A DNA stretch of 64,000 nucleotides from Tardiphaga robiniae (GCF_001618955.1 NZ_LVYV01000001.1:124001-188000), one strand, 5' to 3'; positions 8,846 to 18,167 are shown, counted from the stretch's first letter. Notes: generated by a model from the letters alone, not told the origin. Program-made: numbers and translations.

Positions 8846-9814
8846 ATGTCGTTGTTGAAGCGTATCACCGGCGCAGTCGCGCTGGCTGGAGTCCTGCTCG
8901 CCACGCCAGCGATGGCGCAGAACAAGAAGGTGGTGTTGTCGCAGGCCTTCCAGTCGATGCTGTACCTGCCGCTCTATGTCGCCATTAACGAGGGCTTCTT
9001 CACCGCGCAGGGCCTCGACCTCACCAAGGAAACCGCAGGCTCGCCCACGGTCGCACTCTCGGCGGTCATCTCCGGCAGCGCACAGTTCTCGATCCATGGC
9101 CCGGAATGGACAGCCATTGCGGCCTCCAAGGGCGCGCCGGTCGGCATCATCGCCAATGTTGTCAACGGCGCCGCGGTGTGGATCGCCACCGCGCCGGATT
9201 TCAAGTTCACTGACGTCAAGAGCCTGAAGGGCCAGAAGGTGGTCGTTGGCACCATGCCGACCACCAGCACCTCGCTGTTCCTGAAGCTCCTGAAAGAGAA
9301 CGGCATGGACGGCAAGACCGATGTGGAGATGATCCCCGTCGCGATCGGCAGCGAACCGGGCCCGTTTCTCGCCAAGCAGGCTGACGTCGCCGTGATGTAT
9401 GAACCCGGCCTAGATCAGGTCGTCGCCAAGGGCATGAAGGTGGTCTACGGCTTCCCGAAGAGCTACGGCGCCTATGCGTTCTCGTCGGTGACGGCGCGCA
9501 ACGATGTCAATCCGGATCTGGCACAGCGCGTCACCAACGGCATGGAAATGGCGATGCGTTTCATGAAGAAGGATCCGGCCAAGACTGTCACAATCGCGCA
9601 GAAGGAATTCCCGACGCTGGACCCGGCCGTGATCGAATCCGCCGTCAAGCGCATGCTGGCCGACGGCGTCTATCCGGACAGCGTCGATATTTCTGCACCC
9701 TCGCTGAAGATCTCCATGGACACCCAGATCGCGCTCGGCAATCTCGCGGCTCAGCCGGACTATGACAAGTTTGTGGTGAAGAAATACATCGAGCCTGCAC
9801 TGGCGATGAAGTAA
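8846..9814 (+). CDS. ABC transporter periplasmic substrate-binding protein (NMT1/SsuA-like)
   Basis: A 322-residue exported protein. A signal peptide (about 1-25, cleavage after AMA) precedes a type II binding fold, with LPLYVAINEGFF and a GSP/T-rich pocket typical of the NMT1/SsuA family that captures thiamine precursors, sulfonates, taurine, nitrate or aromatic compounds. GGAG lies nine bases upstream of the ATG. The ligand is unknown. The sigma-54 promoter and the amidase downstream point to a nitrogen-containing, probably amide-bearing, compound; that is inference. Confidence 0.85.
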   Translation: MSLLKRITGAVALAGVLLATPAMAQNKKVVLSQAFQSMLYLPLYVAINEGFFTAQGLDLTKETAGSPTVALSAVISGSAQFSIHGPEWTAIAASKGAPVGIIANVVNGAAVWIATAPDFKFTDVKSLKGQKVVVGTMPTTSTSLFLKLLKENGMDGKTDVEMIPVAIGSEPGPFLAKQADVAVMYEPGLDQVVAKGMKVVYGFPKSYGAYAFSSVTARNDVNPDLAQRVTNGMEMAMRFMKKDPAKTVTIAQKEFPTLDPAVIESAVKRMLADGVYPDSVDISAPSLKISMDTQIALGNLAAQPDYDKFVVKKYIEPALAMK

Positions 9815-9885
9815 TATCGAAGGCGCGCGGCCTAGCGGCTGCGCGCCTCTCTTGATCTCAGAAGAAACGTTCAGGACGACACCAC

Positions 9886-11223
9886 ATGACGAATGCAACC
9901 GCGCGCACCGCAACATCTGGCGCGGGGGTTCTGGACCTGCTCCGCCTCTTCAAGGGCAACACCTCTGCAGCGGACCATTACGCATCAGAGCGGCTCGCAC
10001 AGGCCAAGGCTGCCGAGCCCATACTGAAGGCTTTTGAGGTCCTCCCCACCGACACTGTGCGCAAACCGGGGCCGCTCTCCGGCATTCCCGTCGCCATAAA
10101 GGACATCATCGCCACCACCGACATGCCGACAACCAACGGCTCGGCCGTCTATGCCGATCACGTTCCATCGGCCGATGCCTGGGTGGTCGAACGGTTGCGC
10201 AATCTCGGCGCCACCATCTTCGGAAAGACCGTCTCCACCGAATTCGCCTGGCGCCATCCCGGCCCGACCACCAATCCATGGAACAGCAAGCACACACCGG
10301 GCGGCTCGTCTTCGGGCTCGGCCGCCTCGGTCGCCGCCGGCATCGTGCCCCTGGCGCTGGGCACGCAGACGCTGGGCTCCATCATCCGTCCCGCTGCCTT
10401 CAACGGCGTCGTCGGCTTCAAGCCGAGCTTCGGCGCTATCCCCCGCAGCGGCGCGCACCACCTCAGCCAGTCGCTCGACCACATCGGCTTCTTCGCGCGC
10501 AAGGTCGATGACGTCGCCTATGCCCTGTCGCTGATCGCAGGCACCAGCGACAGCGACCTGCATGGCGCGCCGGTGCCGGGTTTCGAAATCTCCGTCGAGC
10601 GCGGCGTGTTACCGCTGCCGTCACCGCGTCTCGCCGTGGTGCGCTTTGCCAAATTCGCCAAGGCGGAGAGCGAGCAGCAGCAGGTGTTCGAAGCCTCCGT
10701 CGCGCGGCTGCGCGGCGCCGGCGCGATAATCGAAGAACTTGAACTGCCCGAACTGGATCGCAGCAACTGGGATGCGATCAACATCATTCTGGCCGCCGAA
10801 GGCGCGGTGATCTTCGGCGATCTCGTCGCGCGCTATCCTGACAAGACCAGCGATCACCTGAAGAAGCTGGTAGAGACCGGCAGTGCCATCAGCGCGGCAG
10901 CCTATCTCAAGGCCAAGGCGTTGCAGATGAAGCTGCGCACGGACTTCACCGCGCAGATGACGAATTACGATGCGGTGCTGACGCTGCCGGCCTATGGCGA
11001 AGCACCGGAAGGGCTGAGCTATACCGGCGATGCCGAATATTGCGCGCCATGGACCCTGATCGGCGTGCCCGCGCTGTCGCTGCCGGCCGGGTTCGGCAAG
11101 AACCATCTGCCACTCGGCCTGCAGGTGGTCGGCCCCTATCTGAACGACTTGCACACACTGCGTGTTGCGAAGTGGATCGAGAGCGCGCTGGCGTTCTCGC
11201 CGGGACTGCCCGAGATCAAATAG
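9886..11223 (+). CDS. Amidase-signature family hydrolase
   Basis: A 445-residue amidase-signature enzyme. The Ser-cisSer-Lys triad can be seen as Lys72 (VAIKDI), a Ser in GGSSSGS (139-145) and Ser165 in TLGSIIRPA, where most relatives have GGSIR. These enzymes hydrolyse carboxamides to acid plus ammonia. The gene follows the binding-protein gene by 71 bases and probably shares its sigma-54 transcript, so it may release ammonia from the imported compound. AtzF/AtzE-like and aryl-amide hydrolases have the same fold, and the substrate cannot be told from sequence. Confidence 0.85.
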   Translation: MTNATARTATSGAGVLDLLRLFKGNTSAADHYASERLAQAKAAEPILKAFEVLPTDTVRKPGPLSGIPVAIKDIIATTDMPTTNGSAVYADHVPSADAWVVERLRNLGATIFGKTVSTEFAWRHPGPTTNPWNSKHTPGGSSSGSAASVAAGIVPLALGTQTLGSIIRPAAFNGVVGFKPSFGAIPRSGAHHLSQSLDHIGFFARKVDDVAYALSLIAGTSDSDLHGAPVPGFEISVERGVLPLPSPRLAVVRFAKFAKAESEQQQVFEASVARLRGAGAIIEELELPELDRSNWDAINIILAAEGAVIFGDLVARYPDKTSDHLKKLVETGSAISAAAYLKAKALQMKLRTDFTAQMTNYDAVLTLPAYGEAPEGLSYTGDAEYCAPWTLIGVPALSLPAGFGKNHLPLGLQVVGPYLNDLHTLRVAKWIESALAFSPGLPEIK

Positions 11224-11229
11224 CAAAAA

Positions 11230-11255
11230 GCCCTCGCCCAATCTCAGGCGAGGGC
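11230..11255 (-). terminator. Rho-independent terminator between convergent genes
   Basis: GCCCTCGCC (230-238) and GGCGAGGGC (247-255) form a perfect 9-bp stem. On the minus strand it is followed by TTTTT, so it ends the cupin transcript and may also stop the amidase operon. Confidence 0.8.
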
Positions 11256-11268
11256 CTCAGCTTGATGC

Positions 11269-11799
11269 TTACTTCTTCACCGCGCCATCGGGATGCGTGG
11301 GATCGACCCAGAGCACGGTCTCCGGCTTCTCAACCGGCTCGATGTCGATATTGATGGCGACCGCCTCGCCGTCGCTGCGCACCAGCACGCATTCCAGCAC
11401 TTCGTCGGCACTCGCATTGATTTCCTGATGCGGCACGTAAGGCGGAACGAAGATGAAATCGCCAGGACCGGCCTCCGCGGTAAACTGCAGGCGATCGCCC
11501 CAGCGCATCCGAGCCTTGCCCTTCACCACATAGATGACGCTTTCGAGATGGCCGTGATGATGCGCACCGGTCTTGGCATCCGGCTGGATCGACACGGTGC
11601 CGGCCCAAAGTTTCTGCGCTCCGACGCGCGCGAAATTGATAGCCGCCGCACGGTCCATGCCTTTGGTCGATGGCACGTTGGTATCGAGGTTGTCGGCCGG
11701 AATGACGCGAATGCCGTCATGCTTCCAGCGATCCGGGTCATGATCGTGGTCGTGTGAATGATCATGCGGATGAGTGTGATCGTGGCCGTGACCGGACAT
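11269..11799 (-). CDS. Cupin-domain protein with histidine-rich N-terminus
   Basis: A 176-residue protein. The first 25 residues are dominated by His and Asp (HGHDHTHPHDHSHDHDHD), a likely metal-binding tail. A single cupin barrel follows, with GAHHHGHLESVIYVVKG and later PGDFIFVPPYVPHQ, giving the His/Glu/His metal site. Cupins are dioxygenases, isomerases or sensors; the exact role is unknown. A His-rich tail joined to a cupin suggests Ni, Zn, Co or Fe handling. It is convergent with the amidase, with a terminator between. Confidence 0.75.
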   Translation of the reverse strand: MSGHGHDHTHPHDHSHDHDHDPDRWKHDGIRVIPADNLDTNVPSTKGMDRAAAINFARVGAQKLWAGTVSIQPDAKTGAHHHGHLESVIYVVKGKARMRWGDRLQFTAEAGPGDFIFVPPYVPHQEINASADEVLECVLVRSDGEAVAINIDIEPVEKPETVLWVDPTHPDGAVKK

Positions 11800-11964
11800 T
11801 TCAATGCCTTCTTAGGTTCCGCGGAAATGATGCCCCATCGTGCGGCGTCACGTCCCCGGGAGTGAGGAACATTCAATTGAGCTGGCAATTGTCTCTGCGA
11901 AGCTCAAGCAGCGCGTATCGAGAATGGTCTCGGAACTGCGTCTGCAGCATGACAGGAGTATCCC

Positions 11965-12180
11965 ATGGGTGCCACCGCAGACAAGATCAAGGGAACCGCA
12001 AACGAAGCCATCGGCAAGGCCAAGCAGGGCGTCGGTGAAGCCGTCGGGTCGGAGCGCCTGCAGGGCGAAGGCCTGATCCAGGAAGGCAAGGGCCATGCGC
12101 AGAAGGCCGTGGGCGATGCCAAACAGGCAGCCAAGGACGCTGTCGACAAGGCGTCAGACTTCGCGCAACGCAAGCTTTAG
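11965..12180 (+). CDS. CsbD family stress-response protein
   Basis: A 71-residue hydrophilic Ala/Lys/Gly-rich protein with the CsbD repeat ([19 protein letters not shown], then a second [21 protein letters not shown] unit). CsbD-like proteins are abundant general-stress proteins of unknown mechanism. AGGAG lies eight bases before the ATG. I looked for a general-stress EcfG promoter (GGAAC and CGTT) upstream and did not find a convincing one. A strong terminator follows. Confidence 0.88.
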   Translation: MGATADKIKGTANEAIGKAKQGVGEAVGSERLQGEGLIQEGKGHAQKAVGDAKQAAKDAVDKASDFAQRKL

Positions 12181-12237
12181 TTAATTTTAGCCGGCGGAGT
12201 TTTGACTCCCCGCCGGTCGCAGGTGACGCTGCAAAAG

Positions 12238-12267
12238 AAGCCGGTCCCAAGAGGGGCCGGCTTTTTT
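12238..12267 (+). terminator. Rho-independent terminator after csbD-like gene
   Basis: AAGCCGGTCCC and GGGGCCGGCTT pair around AAGA, followed by TTTTTT. A second GC-rich hairpin (about 12190-12217) lies just upstream. Confidence 0.85.
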
Positions 12268-12418
12268 GCTGTCCGTCAGCGCGTTACGCCAACCCGCCCG
12301 GAATGACATAGGTCAATACCTGTGCAGGGGAGCATCCGGCCCAAAGCCCTGATGGCAACGATATTTCGGCCAGTTCCCGGACTTCCCCCTTGCTGGTCCG
12401 GCTGGTAAACCCCCCGCC

Positions 12419-13216
12419 ATGTTCAAGGTCGCCGCCCTCTATCAATTCGCCGCGCTGCCGGATTTCCGGCAATTGCGCGAGCCGCTGCGCGCCTATTGCG
12501 CCAATCTCGGCATCAAAGGCTCGATCCTGCTGGCCGAGGAAGGCATCAACGGCACCATTGCCGGCACCGACGCTGCCATCGATGCGCTGGTGCGCGAACT
12601 CGAGACCGGTGTGATGTTCAGCGATCGGCTGAACCATCTCGAGCTGAAATTCTCCCGCGCCAGCCTGATGCCGTTCCTGCACATGAAGGTGCGGCTGAAG
12701 AAGGAGATCGTCACCCTCGGCGATCCCGAGACCGATCCGACCAAGACGGTTGGTACCTATGTGGATGCTGCCGACTGGAACGATCTGATCGCGGACGAGA
12801 ACACGCTGGTGCTCGATACGCGCAATACGTTCGAAGTCGCGATGGGCACGTTCGAGGGCGCGGTCGATCCGGAGATCGCAAGCTTCGGCCAGTTCAAGGA
12901 TTTCGTCGCGCGCACGCTCGATCCAACCAAGCATACGAAAATCGCAATGTTCTGCACCGGCGGAATCCGCTGCGAGAAAGCGAGTTCGTATCTGTTGTCG
13001 CGCGGCTTCGCTGACGTTTATCACCTCAAGGGTGGCATCCTGAAATATCTCGAGGAGATCCCTGAGGCCGAGAGCCGCTGGCGCGGCGAATGCTTCGTGT
13101 TCGACCAGCGCGTCGCGCTCGGTCATGGCCTCGTCGAAAGCCAGTCGATCAAGCCTGACCTGCCGATCAATTCGGAAGATTTTGCGATGCTGCGGGAGAG
13201 CGCATCCGATGAGTGA
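12419..13216 (+). CDS. trhO: tRNA uridine(34) hydroxylase (rhodanese family)
   Basis: A 265-residue protein of the YceA/TrhO family, which hydroxylates uridine 34 of certain tRNAs on the way to 5-oxyacetyl-uridine. It has an N-terminal acylphosphatase-like half (GIKGSILLAEEGINGTIAG) and a rhodanese domain with the active-site loop CTGGIRC (Cys179), followed by EKASSYLLSRGF and HLKGGILKYLEEIPE. The C-terminus stops soon after VALGHGL, without the cysteine-rich extension seen in E. coli. It overlaps slyX by eight bases, so the two form an operon. Confidence 0.9.
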   Translation: MFKVAALYQFAALPDFRQLREPLRAYCANLGIKGSILLAEEGINGTIAGTDAAIDALVRELETGVMFSDRLNHLELKFSRASLMPFLHMKVRLKKEIVTLGDPETDPTKTVGTYVDAADWNDLIADENTLVLDTRNTFEVAMGTFEGAVDPEIASFGQFKDFVARTLDPTKHTKIAMFCTGGIRCEKASSYLLSRGFADVYHLKGGILKYLEEIPEAESRWRGECFVFDQRVALGHGLVESQSIKPDLPINSEDFAMLRESASDE

Positions 13217-13436
13217 GACCGCAAAAGACCTGACAGGCTTGCGCGAACGTATCGACGCACTCGAAACTCGCGTCGCCTATCAGGACGATACGATCGAGAC
13301 GCTGAATGCGACGATCACCGCCCAGTGGAAACAGATCGACATGCTGACGCGGCAGGTCGCCACGCTCGGCGAGCGGCTGCAGGAAGCCGAAAGCAACAGC
13401 GGTGCGCCGCGGAATGAACCGCCGCCGCATTATTGA
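13209..13436 (+). CDS. slyX: SlyX family protein
   Basis: A 75-residue protein that is one coiled-coil (LRERIDALETRVAYQDDTIETLN) with the conserved end PPPHY. SlyX function is unknown. The ATG at 13209 overlaps the trhO stop at 13214-13216, indicating translational coupling. A longer in-frame start at 13125 would lie inside trhO and lacks family similarity. Confidence 0.88.
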   Translation: MSETAKDLTGLRERIDALETRVAYQDDTIETLNATITAQWKQIDMLTRQVATLGERLQEAESNSGAPRNEPPPHY

Positions 13437-13440
13437 GGCA

Positions 13441-13612
13441 GCCTCTTACTTCCCCTCTCCCCCAGCGCAGCGGAGCTGCGCGCAGTGGGAGAGGGTGGAT
13501 CGAACACGCGGAGCGGGTTCGAGACGGGAGAGGGCCTGAGTACGCCGCGCCCCTCTCCCGGCACAGACTTCGTCCGCGCCACCCTCTCCCATAAGGGGGA
13601 GAGGGAAAGAAA
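13441..13612. repeat. Dispersed GC-rich intergenic repeat (copy 1)
   Basis: Made of inverted blocks around CCCTCTCCC / GGGAGAGGG with GGTGGATCGAACACGC and GAGACGGGAGAGG between. Similar blocks recur at 15207-15376, 40197-40360, 51479-51690 and 59520-59572. It sits between slyX and the convergent acyl-CoA synthetase gene and may act as a bidirectional terminator. Confidence 0.7.
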
Positions 13613-13618
13613 GAAGCG

Positions 13619-15157
13619 CTAAGCCGACAAATCCGCCGCTAACTTACGATCCCTGAGCTCGCGCTTCAGCACCTTGCCGATGGCGCTGCGCGGCAACACA
13701 TCGACCAGCACGACATCGTTGAGTCGCTGGAACTTGCCGACACGCTCATTCGTCCAAACCTTCAGCCCCGGCGCATCGACTGAGGCACCCGCCTTCATCA
13801 CCACGAAGGCGACCGGTGTCTCACCCCACTCTTCCGACGGCATGGCCACGACAGCGGCTTCAAGCACGTCGTCGTGTTTCGTCAGCACGGCTTCGAGATC
13901 ACTCGGATAGATGTTGAAACCGCCGGAAATGATCATGTCCTTCTTACGGTCCATCAGCTCCAGAAAGCCGTCTTCGTCAAAGCGCCCGACATCGCCAGTC
14001 CGCACATAGCGTTTGCCGGAGGCATCGTGCCAGAACGTCTCCGCGGTCTTGCCGGGCTGGTTGAGATAGCCCTGCATGATGACAGGCGAATGCCCGACGA
14101 CTTCGCCGATTTCGCCCTGAGTTAGGAAATTGCCATCTTCGTCGATCAGGCGAATGTCGTGATCCGGTGCCGGCTGGCCGACCGTGTGCAGCTTGGTCGG
14201 GTGTTCATGCGCAAGCAACACGCAGGTGCCGCCGCCCTCAGTCATCCCGTAATATTCGGTCAGCCCGCCTGGCCAGCGTTTCAACACATCTGCCTTCAGC
14301 GCGCCGCCGAATGGTGCCGAGGTCGAGAACTTCATCACGAAAGACCTGAGATCGAAACTGTCGAAATCTTCAACGGCCATGATGCGGCGATACTGCACCG
14401 GCACCAGCATCGCGTGGGTCGCACGATGCTTCGCGCTCAGTTCAAGAAAGCCTCGCGCATCAAACTTCTTCATCAGCACCAGGGTGCCGCCACCGGCGAG
14501 TGTCGGATTGAAACAGACCAGCGTGGTGTTGGAATAGAGCGGCGTCGACAGCACGGTGACCGCATCCGGCCCGTAGCCGAGCGGATCGAGCTGGCCATAT
14601 TGCCGCCAGCGCATCCAGCAGGTGTGGATGATGCCCTTCGGCGTACCGGTCGTGCCCGAGGAATAGATGATATTGAAGACCCACTCCGGATCGATCGTCA
14701 CCGGCGCTGGCTTCGCACCTTCCAGCGCTAGCCATTGCGCAAACGGCTTGCCGGCCTTTCCGCCGTCGAGCGCGACGCGCTGGACCGACGGATCGATCGC
14801 TGCATCCGCAAAGGAGGCCACCGTCGCGTCATCCATGAACAGGATTTTTGCCGCTGCATCCTTCACCATTGCGGCGAAATCCGCGGGTGTCGATGACGGC
14901 GCCAGCGGAGCGACCGCCACACCGGCGCGCAGCGCGCCGAGGAAGACCGCAGCATATTCGATCGACGATAGCGCACAGATGGAGATCGCGTCGCGCGGCT
15001 TGAGGCCACTGGCTTGCAATGACGCGGCGATACGGTCGATCAGTGCGTCGAACGCGGCGTAGTCGATCTGGCGATCAGCGTCGATCACGGCGATCTTGGT
15101 CGGCTTGGACGCGGCGGTGTTACGGACCAGTGCATCGAGGGTGATGAAGTCGGGCAT
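13619..15157 (-). CDS. Acyl-CoA synthetase / AMP-dependent ligase
   Basis: A 512-residue ANL-superfamily enzyme that activates a carboxylic acid as acyl-AMP and transfers it to CoA. Visible motifs are the P-loop YSSGTTGTPKG, YGMTEGG (A5), YVRTGDVGRFDEDGF with the ribose-binding Asp, the hinge DRKKDMIISGG, and the C-terminal catalytic lysine in PRSAIGKVLKREL. The chosen ATG at 15157 follows AAGGAAAC; the open frame extends upstream only through a dispersed repeat. The downstream-facing neighbour on the same strand is an NTF2-like protein. Fatty, cyclohexane or aromatic acids are all possible substrates. Confidence 0.88.
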   Translation of the reverse strand: MPDFITLDALVRNTAASKPTKIAVIDADRQIDYAAFDALIDRIAASLQASGLKPRDAISICALSSIEYAAVFLGALRAGVAVAPLAPSSTPADFAAMVKDAAAKILFMDDATVASFADAAIDPSVQRVALDGGKAGKPFAQWLALEGAKPAPVTIDPEWVFNIIYSSGTTGTPKGIIHTCWMRWRQYGQLDPLGYGPDAVTVLSTPLYSNTTLVCFNPTLAGGGTLVLMKKFDARGFLELSAKHRATHAMLVPVQYRRIMAVEDFDSFDLRSFVMKFSTSAPFGGALKADVLKRWPGGLTEYYGMTEGGGTCVLLAHEHPTKLHTVGQPAPDHDIRLIDEDGNFLTQGEIGEVVGHSPVIMQGYLNQPGKTAETFWHDASGKRYVRTGDVGRFDEDGFLELMDRKKDMIISGGFNIYPSDLEAVLTKHDDVLEAAVVAMPSEEWGETPVAFVVMKAGASVDAPGLKVWTNERVGKFQRLNDVVLVDVLPRSAIGKVLKRELRDRKLAADLSA

Positions 15158-15206
15158 GTGTTTCCTTCCGTTTCTTCTTTGTTTAGTTGAATTCCGAAGC
15201 CGGCGG

Positions 15207-15376
15207 CCTTTCCCTCCCCCTTGTGGGGAGGGTGGCCGGCCGAAGGCCGGTCGGGTGGGGGTGCCCCCACACTCAGTTGTGTATGTGGCACCCCGCCCGT
15301 CACGCTTTCTCGCTGCGCTCGCAAGCGCGCCACCCTCCCCGCTGCGCGCAGCTTCGCTGCGCTTGAGGGAGGGAGA
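15207..15376. repeat. Dispersed GC-rich intergenic repeat (copy 2)
   Basis: CCCTCCCCCTTGTGGGGAGGG, then GGCCGGCCGAAGGCCGGTCGGGTGGGGGTGCC in pieces, and a closing GAGGGAGGG arm. It belongs with the other dispersed copies, and the CCGGTCGGGTGGGGGTGCC block is shared with 51479-51690 and 59520-59572. It fills the gap between two minus-strand genes. Confidence 0.7.
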
Positions 15377-15378
15377 AG

Positions 15379-15984
15379 CTACCTGTCCAGCTTTTCGCCG
15401 TTCAGCCATTTCTTCCCGCTGGCATACAGCGCTTCGACTGCCGCGCCCCGCAGGCCGGGCATATCAGGCTTGATCTGATAGCCAATCTGGCTCTGCAGAT
15501 AAGCGAGATGGCGATAGCCCTCAGGGAAGCTCGCGAGCAAATCCGCATCGAGCTTCAGAGGCGCGCCCGGCACCACCGGATCCATGCGATCCTTCTCGTA
15601 GATCGGCTGACGTAGCACCATGCCCCATTTGCCGTCGCGCTTTTCGAGAAAGTCGTAGAACCGTCCGGTGAGCATCACGTCGACATTGACGCCGTGCACC
15701 AGCGCGCGCTGGGCAATGGTCATCTTGGTCTGCGAAATTGCGCGGGTGCCTGCGAGATCGATCGACTGCGCGCCGAGGAAATGCATGATCGAGACGCCCT
15801 TGGCCCAGCCGGCCTTGCTCATGGCGATGAACTCGTCAGCCGTGCCCTGGGTCCAGGTGGCCACCATGCGGCCATCGTCAAACCAGACGGTGCGAAAGCG
15901 ATCCCAGTCGCCGGCGTCGCGCCAGACCACCCAGTTTTCAATGAGATCGCGGATGGCAAGGCGGTCGATAATCTCTATATCCAT
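15379..15984 (-). CDS. NTF2-like (SnoaL) family protein
   Basis: A 201-residue protein with the SnoaL/NTF2-like opening (IRDLIENWVVWRDAGDWDRFRTVWFDDGRM), a fold used by small hydrolases, isomerases and dehydratases acting in a hydrophobic cone. The C-terminal 50 residues go beyond the basic fold. The ATG at 15984 is preferred; an upstream in-frame ATG at 16032 would overlap the divergent peptidase region. It may share a transcript with the acyl-CoA synthetase gene, with a repeat between. Substrate unknown. Confidence 0.7.
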   Translation of the reverse strand: MDIEIIDRLAIRDLIENWVVWRDAGDWDRFRTVWFDDGRMVATWTQGTADEFIAMSKAGWAKGVSIMHFLGAQSIDLAGTRAISQTKMTIAQRALVHGVNVDVMLTGRFYDFLEKRDGKWGMVLRQPIYEKDRMDPVVPGAPLKLDADLLASFPEGYRHLAYLQSQIGYQIKPDMPGLRGAAVEALYASGKKWLNGEKLDR

Positions 15985-16067
15985 GGAATATCCAATATGC
16001 GGGGCAGGCGCCGATGCGCGCGTGTGACGCAATCATATCCGATCAGGCTTCCGCGAAAAGAGCGTTC

Positions 16068-18167
16068 ATGACAAAGCAGACATCCTCCATACCCGCGCCG
16101 GTTGCGCCGCGTCATCCGCATTCCTTCACGACCCACGGCATCACCGTGGCCGATGACTATGCCTGGCTGAAGGATGCCAAATGGCAGGAGGTGTTGCGCG
16201 ACCCCAGCGTGCTGGAGCCGGAGATCCGCACCTATCTCAACGCCGAGAACGCCTATACCGACAGCCTGCTCGGCGGCACGTCGGCGCTGCAGGCAAGGCT
16301 GGTCGCGGAAATGCGCGGCCGCATCAAGGAGGACGATTCCAGCGTCCCGTCGCCGGATGGCCCCTATGCTTATTTGCGGAAATTCCGCGAGGGCGGCCAG
16401 CACGAATTGTTCGGCCGCATGCCGCGGAATGGCGGCGAGGCCACCATCATTCTCGACGGCGACAAGCTCGCGGCCAACCACAAATATTTCAAGTTCGGCG
16501 GCGCCCGCCATTCCCCCGACCACGCGCTGGAAGCCTGGAGCGCCGACGTCAAGGGCTCGGAATATTTCACCATCCGCGTGCGTGACTGGGCCACCGGCAA
16601 CGATCTCGACGACGTGGTCGAGGAGACCGATGGCGGCGTGGTGTGGACACTTGACTGCAAGGCTTTCTTCTATGTGAAGCTCGACGACAACCATCGCCCG
16701 ATGCAGGTCTGGCTGCACAGGCTCGGCACCAGGCAGGCAGATGACAGGCTCATCTTCGAGGAGCAGGATTCCGGCTGGTTCACCCATATCCATGAAAGCG
16801 CCAGCGGCCGCTTTTGCGTCATCGCCGGCGGCGATCATGAGACCTCCGAACAGCAGTTGATTGATCTGGCCACGCCTGATGCGCCGCCGCGCCTCGTGGC
16901 GAAGCGCGAAGACGGCGTGCAATATTCGCTGGCCGATCGCGGCGACGAGCTGTTCATCCTGACCAATGCCGATGGCGCCATCGACTTCAAGATCGTCACC
17001 GCACCGCTGGCGTCGCCCGCGCGCGCCAACTGGAAGGACCTGATCGCCTATCGTGAAGGCATCTATGTCCTCGACATGGATCTCACTGCCGGCCATCTCG
17101 TCCGTCTGGAGCGCGCCAATGCGCTGCCGTCGATTGTGATTCGGGATTTCACCACCAAAGACGAACACGCCATCGCCTTCGACGAAGCCGCCTATTCGCT
17201 CGACACCATGGGTGGCTACGAATTCGACACGACCACGCTGAGGTTTGCCTATTCGTCGATGACGACGCCGTCGGAAGTCTATGACTACGACATGGCAACG
17301 CGCGAACGGACGTTGCGCAAGCGCCAGGAGATTCCGTCGGGCCACAATCCCGCCGACTATGTCACCACGCGCATCATGGCCAGAGCGCATGACGGCGCCG
17401 AGGTGCCGGTGTCGATCCTGCATCGCAAAGACCTCAAGCATGACGGCCAGGCTCCGCTGCTGCTCTATGGCTATGGTTCCTACGGCATGGCAATGCCGGC
17501 GTCGTTCTCCGCCAATCGGCTGTCGCTGGTCGATCGCGGCTTCGTCTATGCCATCGCGCATATCCGCGGCGGCGCCGACAAGGGCTGGGGCTGGTATCTC
17601 GACGGCAAGCGCGACAAGAAGACGAACTCGTTCGACGATTTCGCCGCAGCTGCACGCGCATTGATCGGCGCGAAATATACGTCCGAGAAAAAGATTGTGG
17701 GCCATGGCGGCAGCGCCGGTGGCATGCTGATGGGCGCCGTCGCCAATCGCTCCGGCGAGCTGTTCTCGGGCATTGTCGCCGAAGTACCGTTCGTCGATGT
17801 GCTCAACACCATGCTCGACGACACCCTGCCGTTGACGCCGCCCGAATGGCCCGAATGGGGCAACCCGATCGAGAGCGCCGACGATTTCAAGACGATCCTG
17901 TCCTACTCGCCTTACGATCAGGTGGTGGCCAAGGACTATCCGAAGATCCTGGCCATGGGCGGCCTCACCGATCCCCGCGTCACCTATTGGGAGCCGGCGA
18001 AATGGATCGCACGGCTGCGCGCGACGATGACGGGTGGAGGCCCGGTGCTGTTACGCACCAACATGGGCGCCGGCCACGGCGGCGCGTCCGGGCGTTTCAA
18101 CCGGCTGGATGAGATCGCGATCGTCTATGCGTTTGCACTGTGGTCGGTGGGGATGGCGGAGGGGTAG
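16068..18167 (+). CDS. ptrB: Oligopeptidase B (S9A prolyl-oligopeptidase family)
   Basis: A 699-residue cytoplasmic serine peptidase. The N-terminal seven-bladed propeller gates access (opening with HPHSFTTHGITVADDYAWLKD). The C-terminal alpha/beta-hydrolase domain has YGYGSYG, HIRGGADKGWGWY, the nucleophile Ser549 in GGSAGG, the Asp in TDPRVTYWEP and the His in GAGHGG. Oligopeptidase B cuts small peptides after basic residues. The ATG at 16068 gives the family N-terminus; an upstream in-frame ATG at 16014 adds residues unlike the family. A dispersed repeat follows the stop. Confidence 0.9.
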   Translation: MTKQTSSIPAPVAPRHPHSFTTHGITVADDYAWLKDAKWQEVLRDPSVLEPEIRTYLNAENAYTDSLLGGTSALQARLVAEMRGRIKEDDSSVPSPDGPYAYLRKFREGGQHELFGRMPRNGGEATIILDGDKLAANHKYFKFGGARHSPDHALEAWSADVKGSEYFTIRVRDWATGNDLDDVVEETDGGVVWTLDCKAFFYVKLDDNHRPMQVWLHRLGTRQADDRLIFEEQDSGWFTHIHESASGRFCVIAGGDHETSEQQLIDLATPDAPPRLVAKREDGVQYSLADRGDELFILTNADGAIDFKIVTAPLASPARANWKDLIAYREGIYVLDMDLTAGHLVRLERANALPSIVIRDFTTKDEHAIAFDEAAYSLDTMGGYEFDTTTLRFAYSSMTTPSEVYDYDMATRERTLRKRQEIPSGHNPADYVTTRIMARAHDGAEVPVSILHRKDLKHDGQAPLLLYGYGSYGMAMPASFSANRLSLVDRGFVYAIAHIRGGADKGWGWYLDGKRDKKTNSFDDFAAAARALIGAKYTSEKKIVGHGGSAGGMLMGAVANRSGELFSGIVAEVPFVDVLNTMLDDTLPLTPPEWPEWGNPIESADDFKTILSYSPYDQVVAKDYPKILAMGGLTDPRVTYWEPAKWIARLRATMTGGGPVLLRTNMGAGHGGASGRFNRLDEIAIVYAFALWSVGMAEG

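Noticed and set aside
11867-11964. EcfG-type general-stress promoter before the CsbD gene
   Set aside because: GGAAC occurs twice, but CGTT is not found at 16-18 bases from either.
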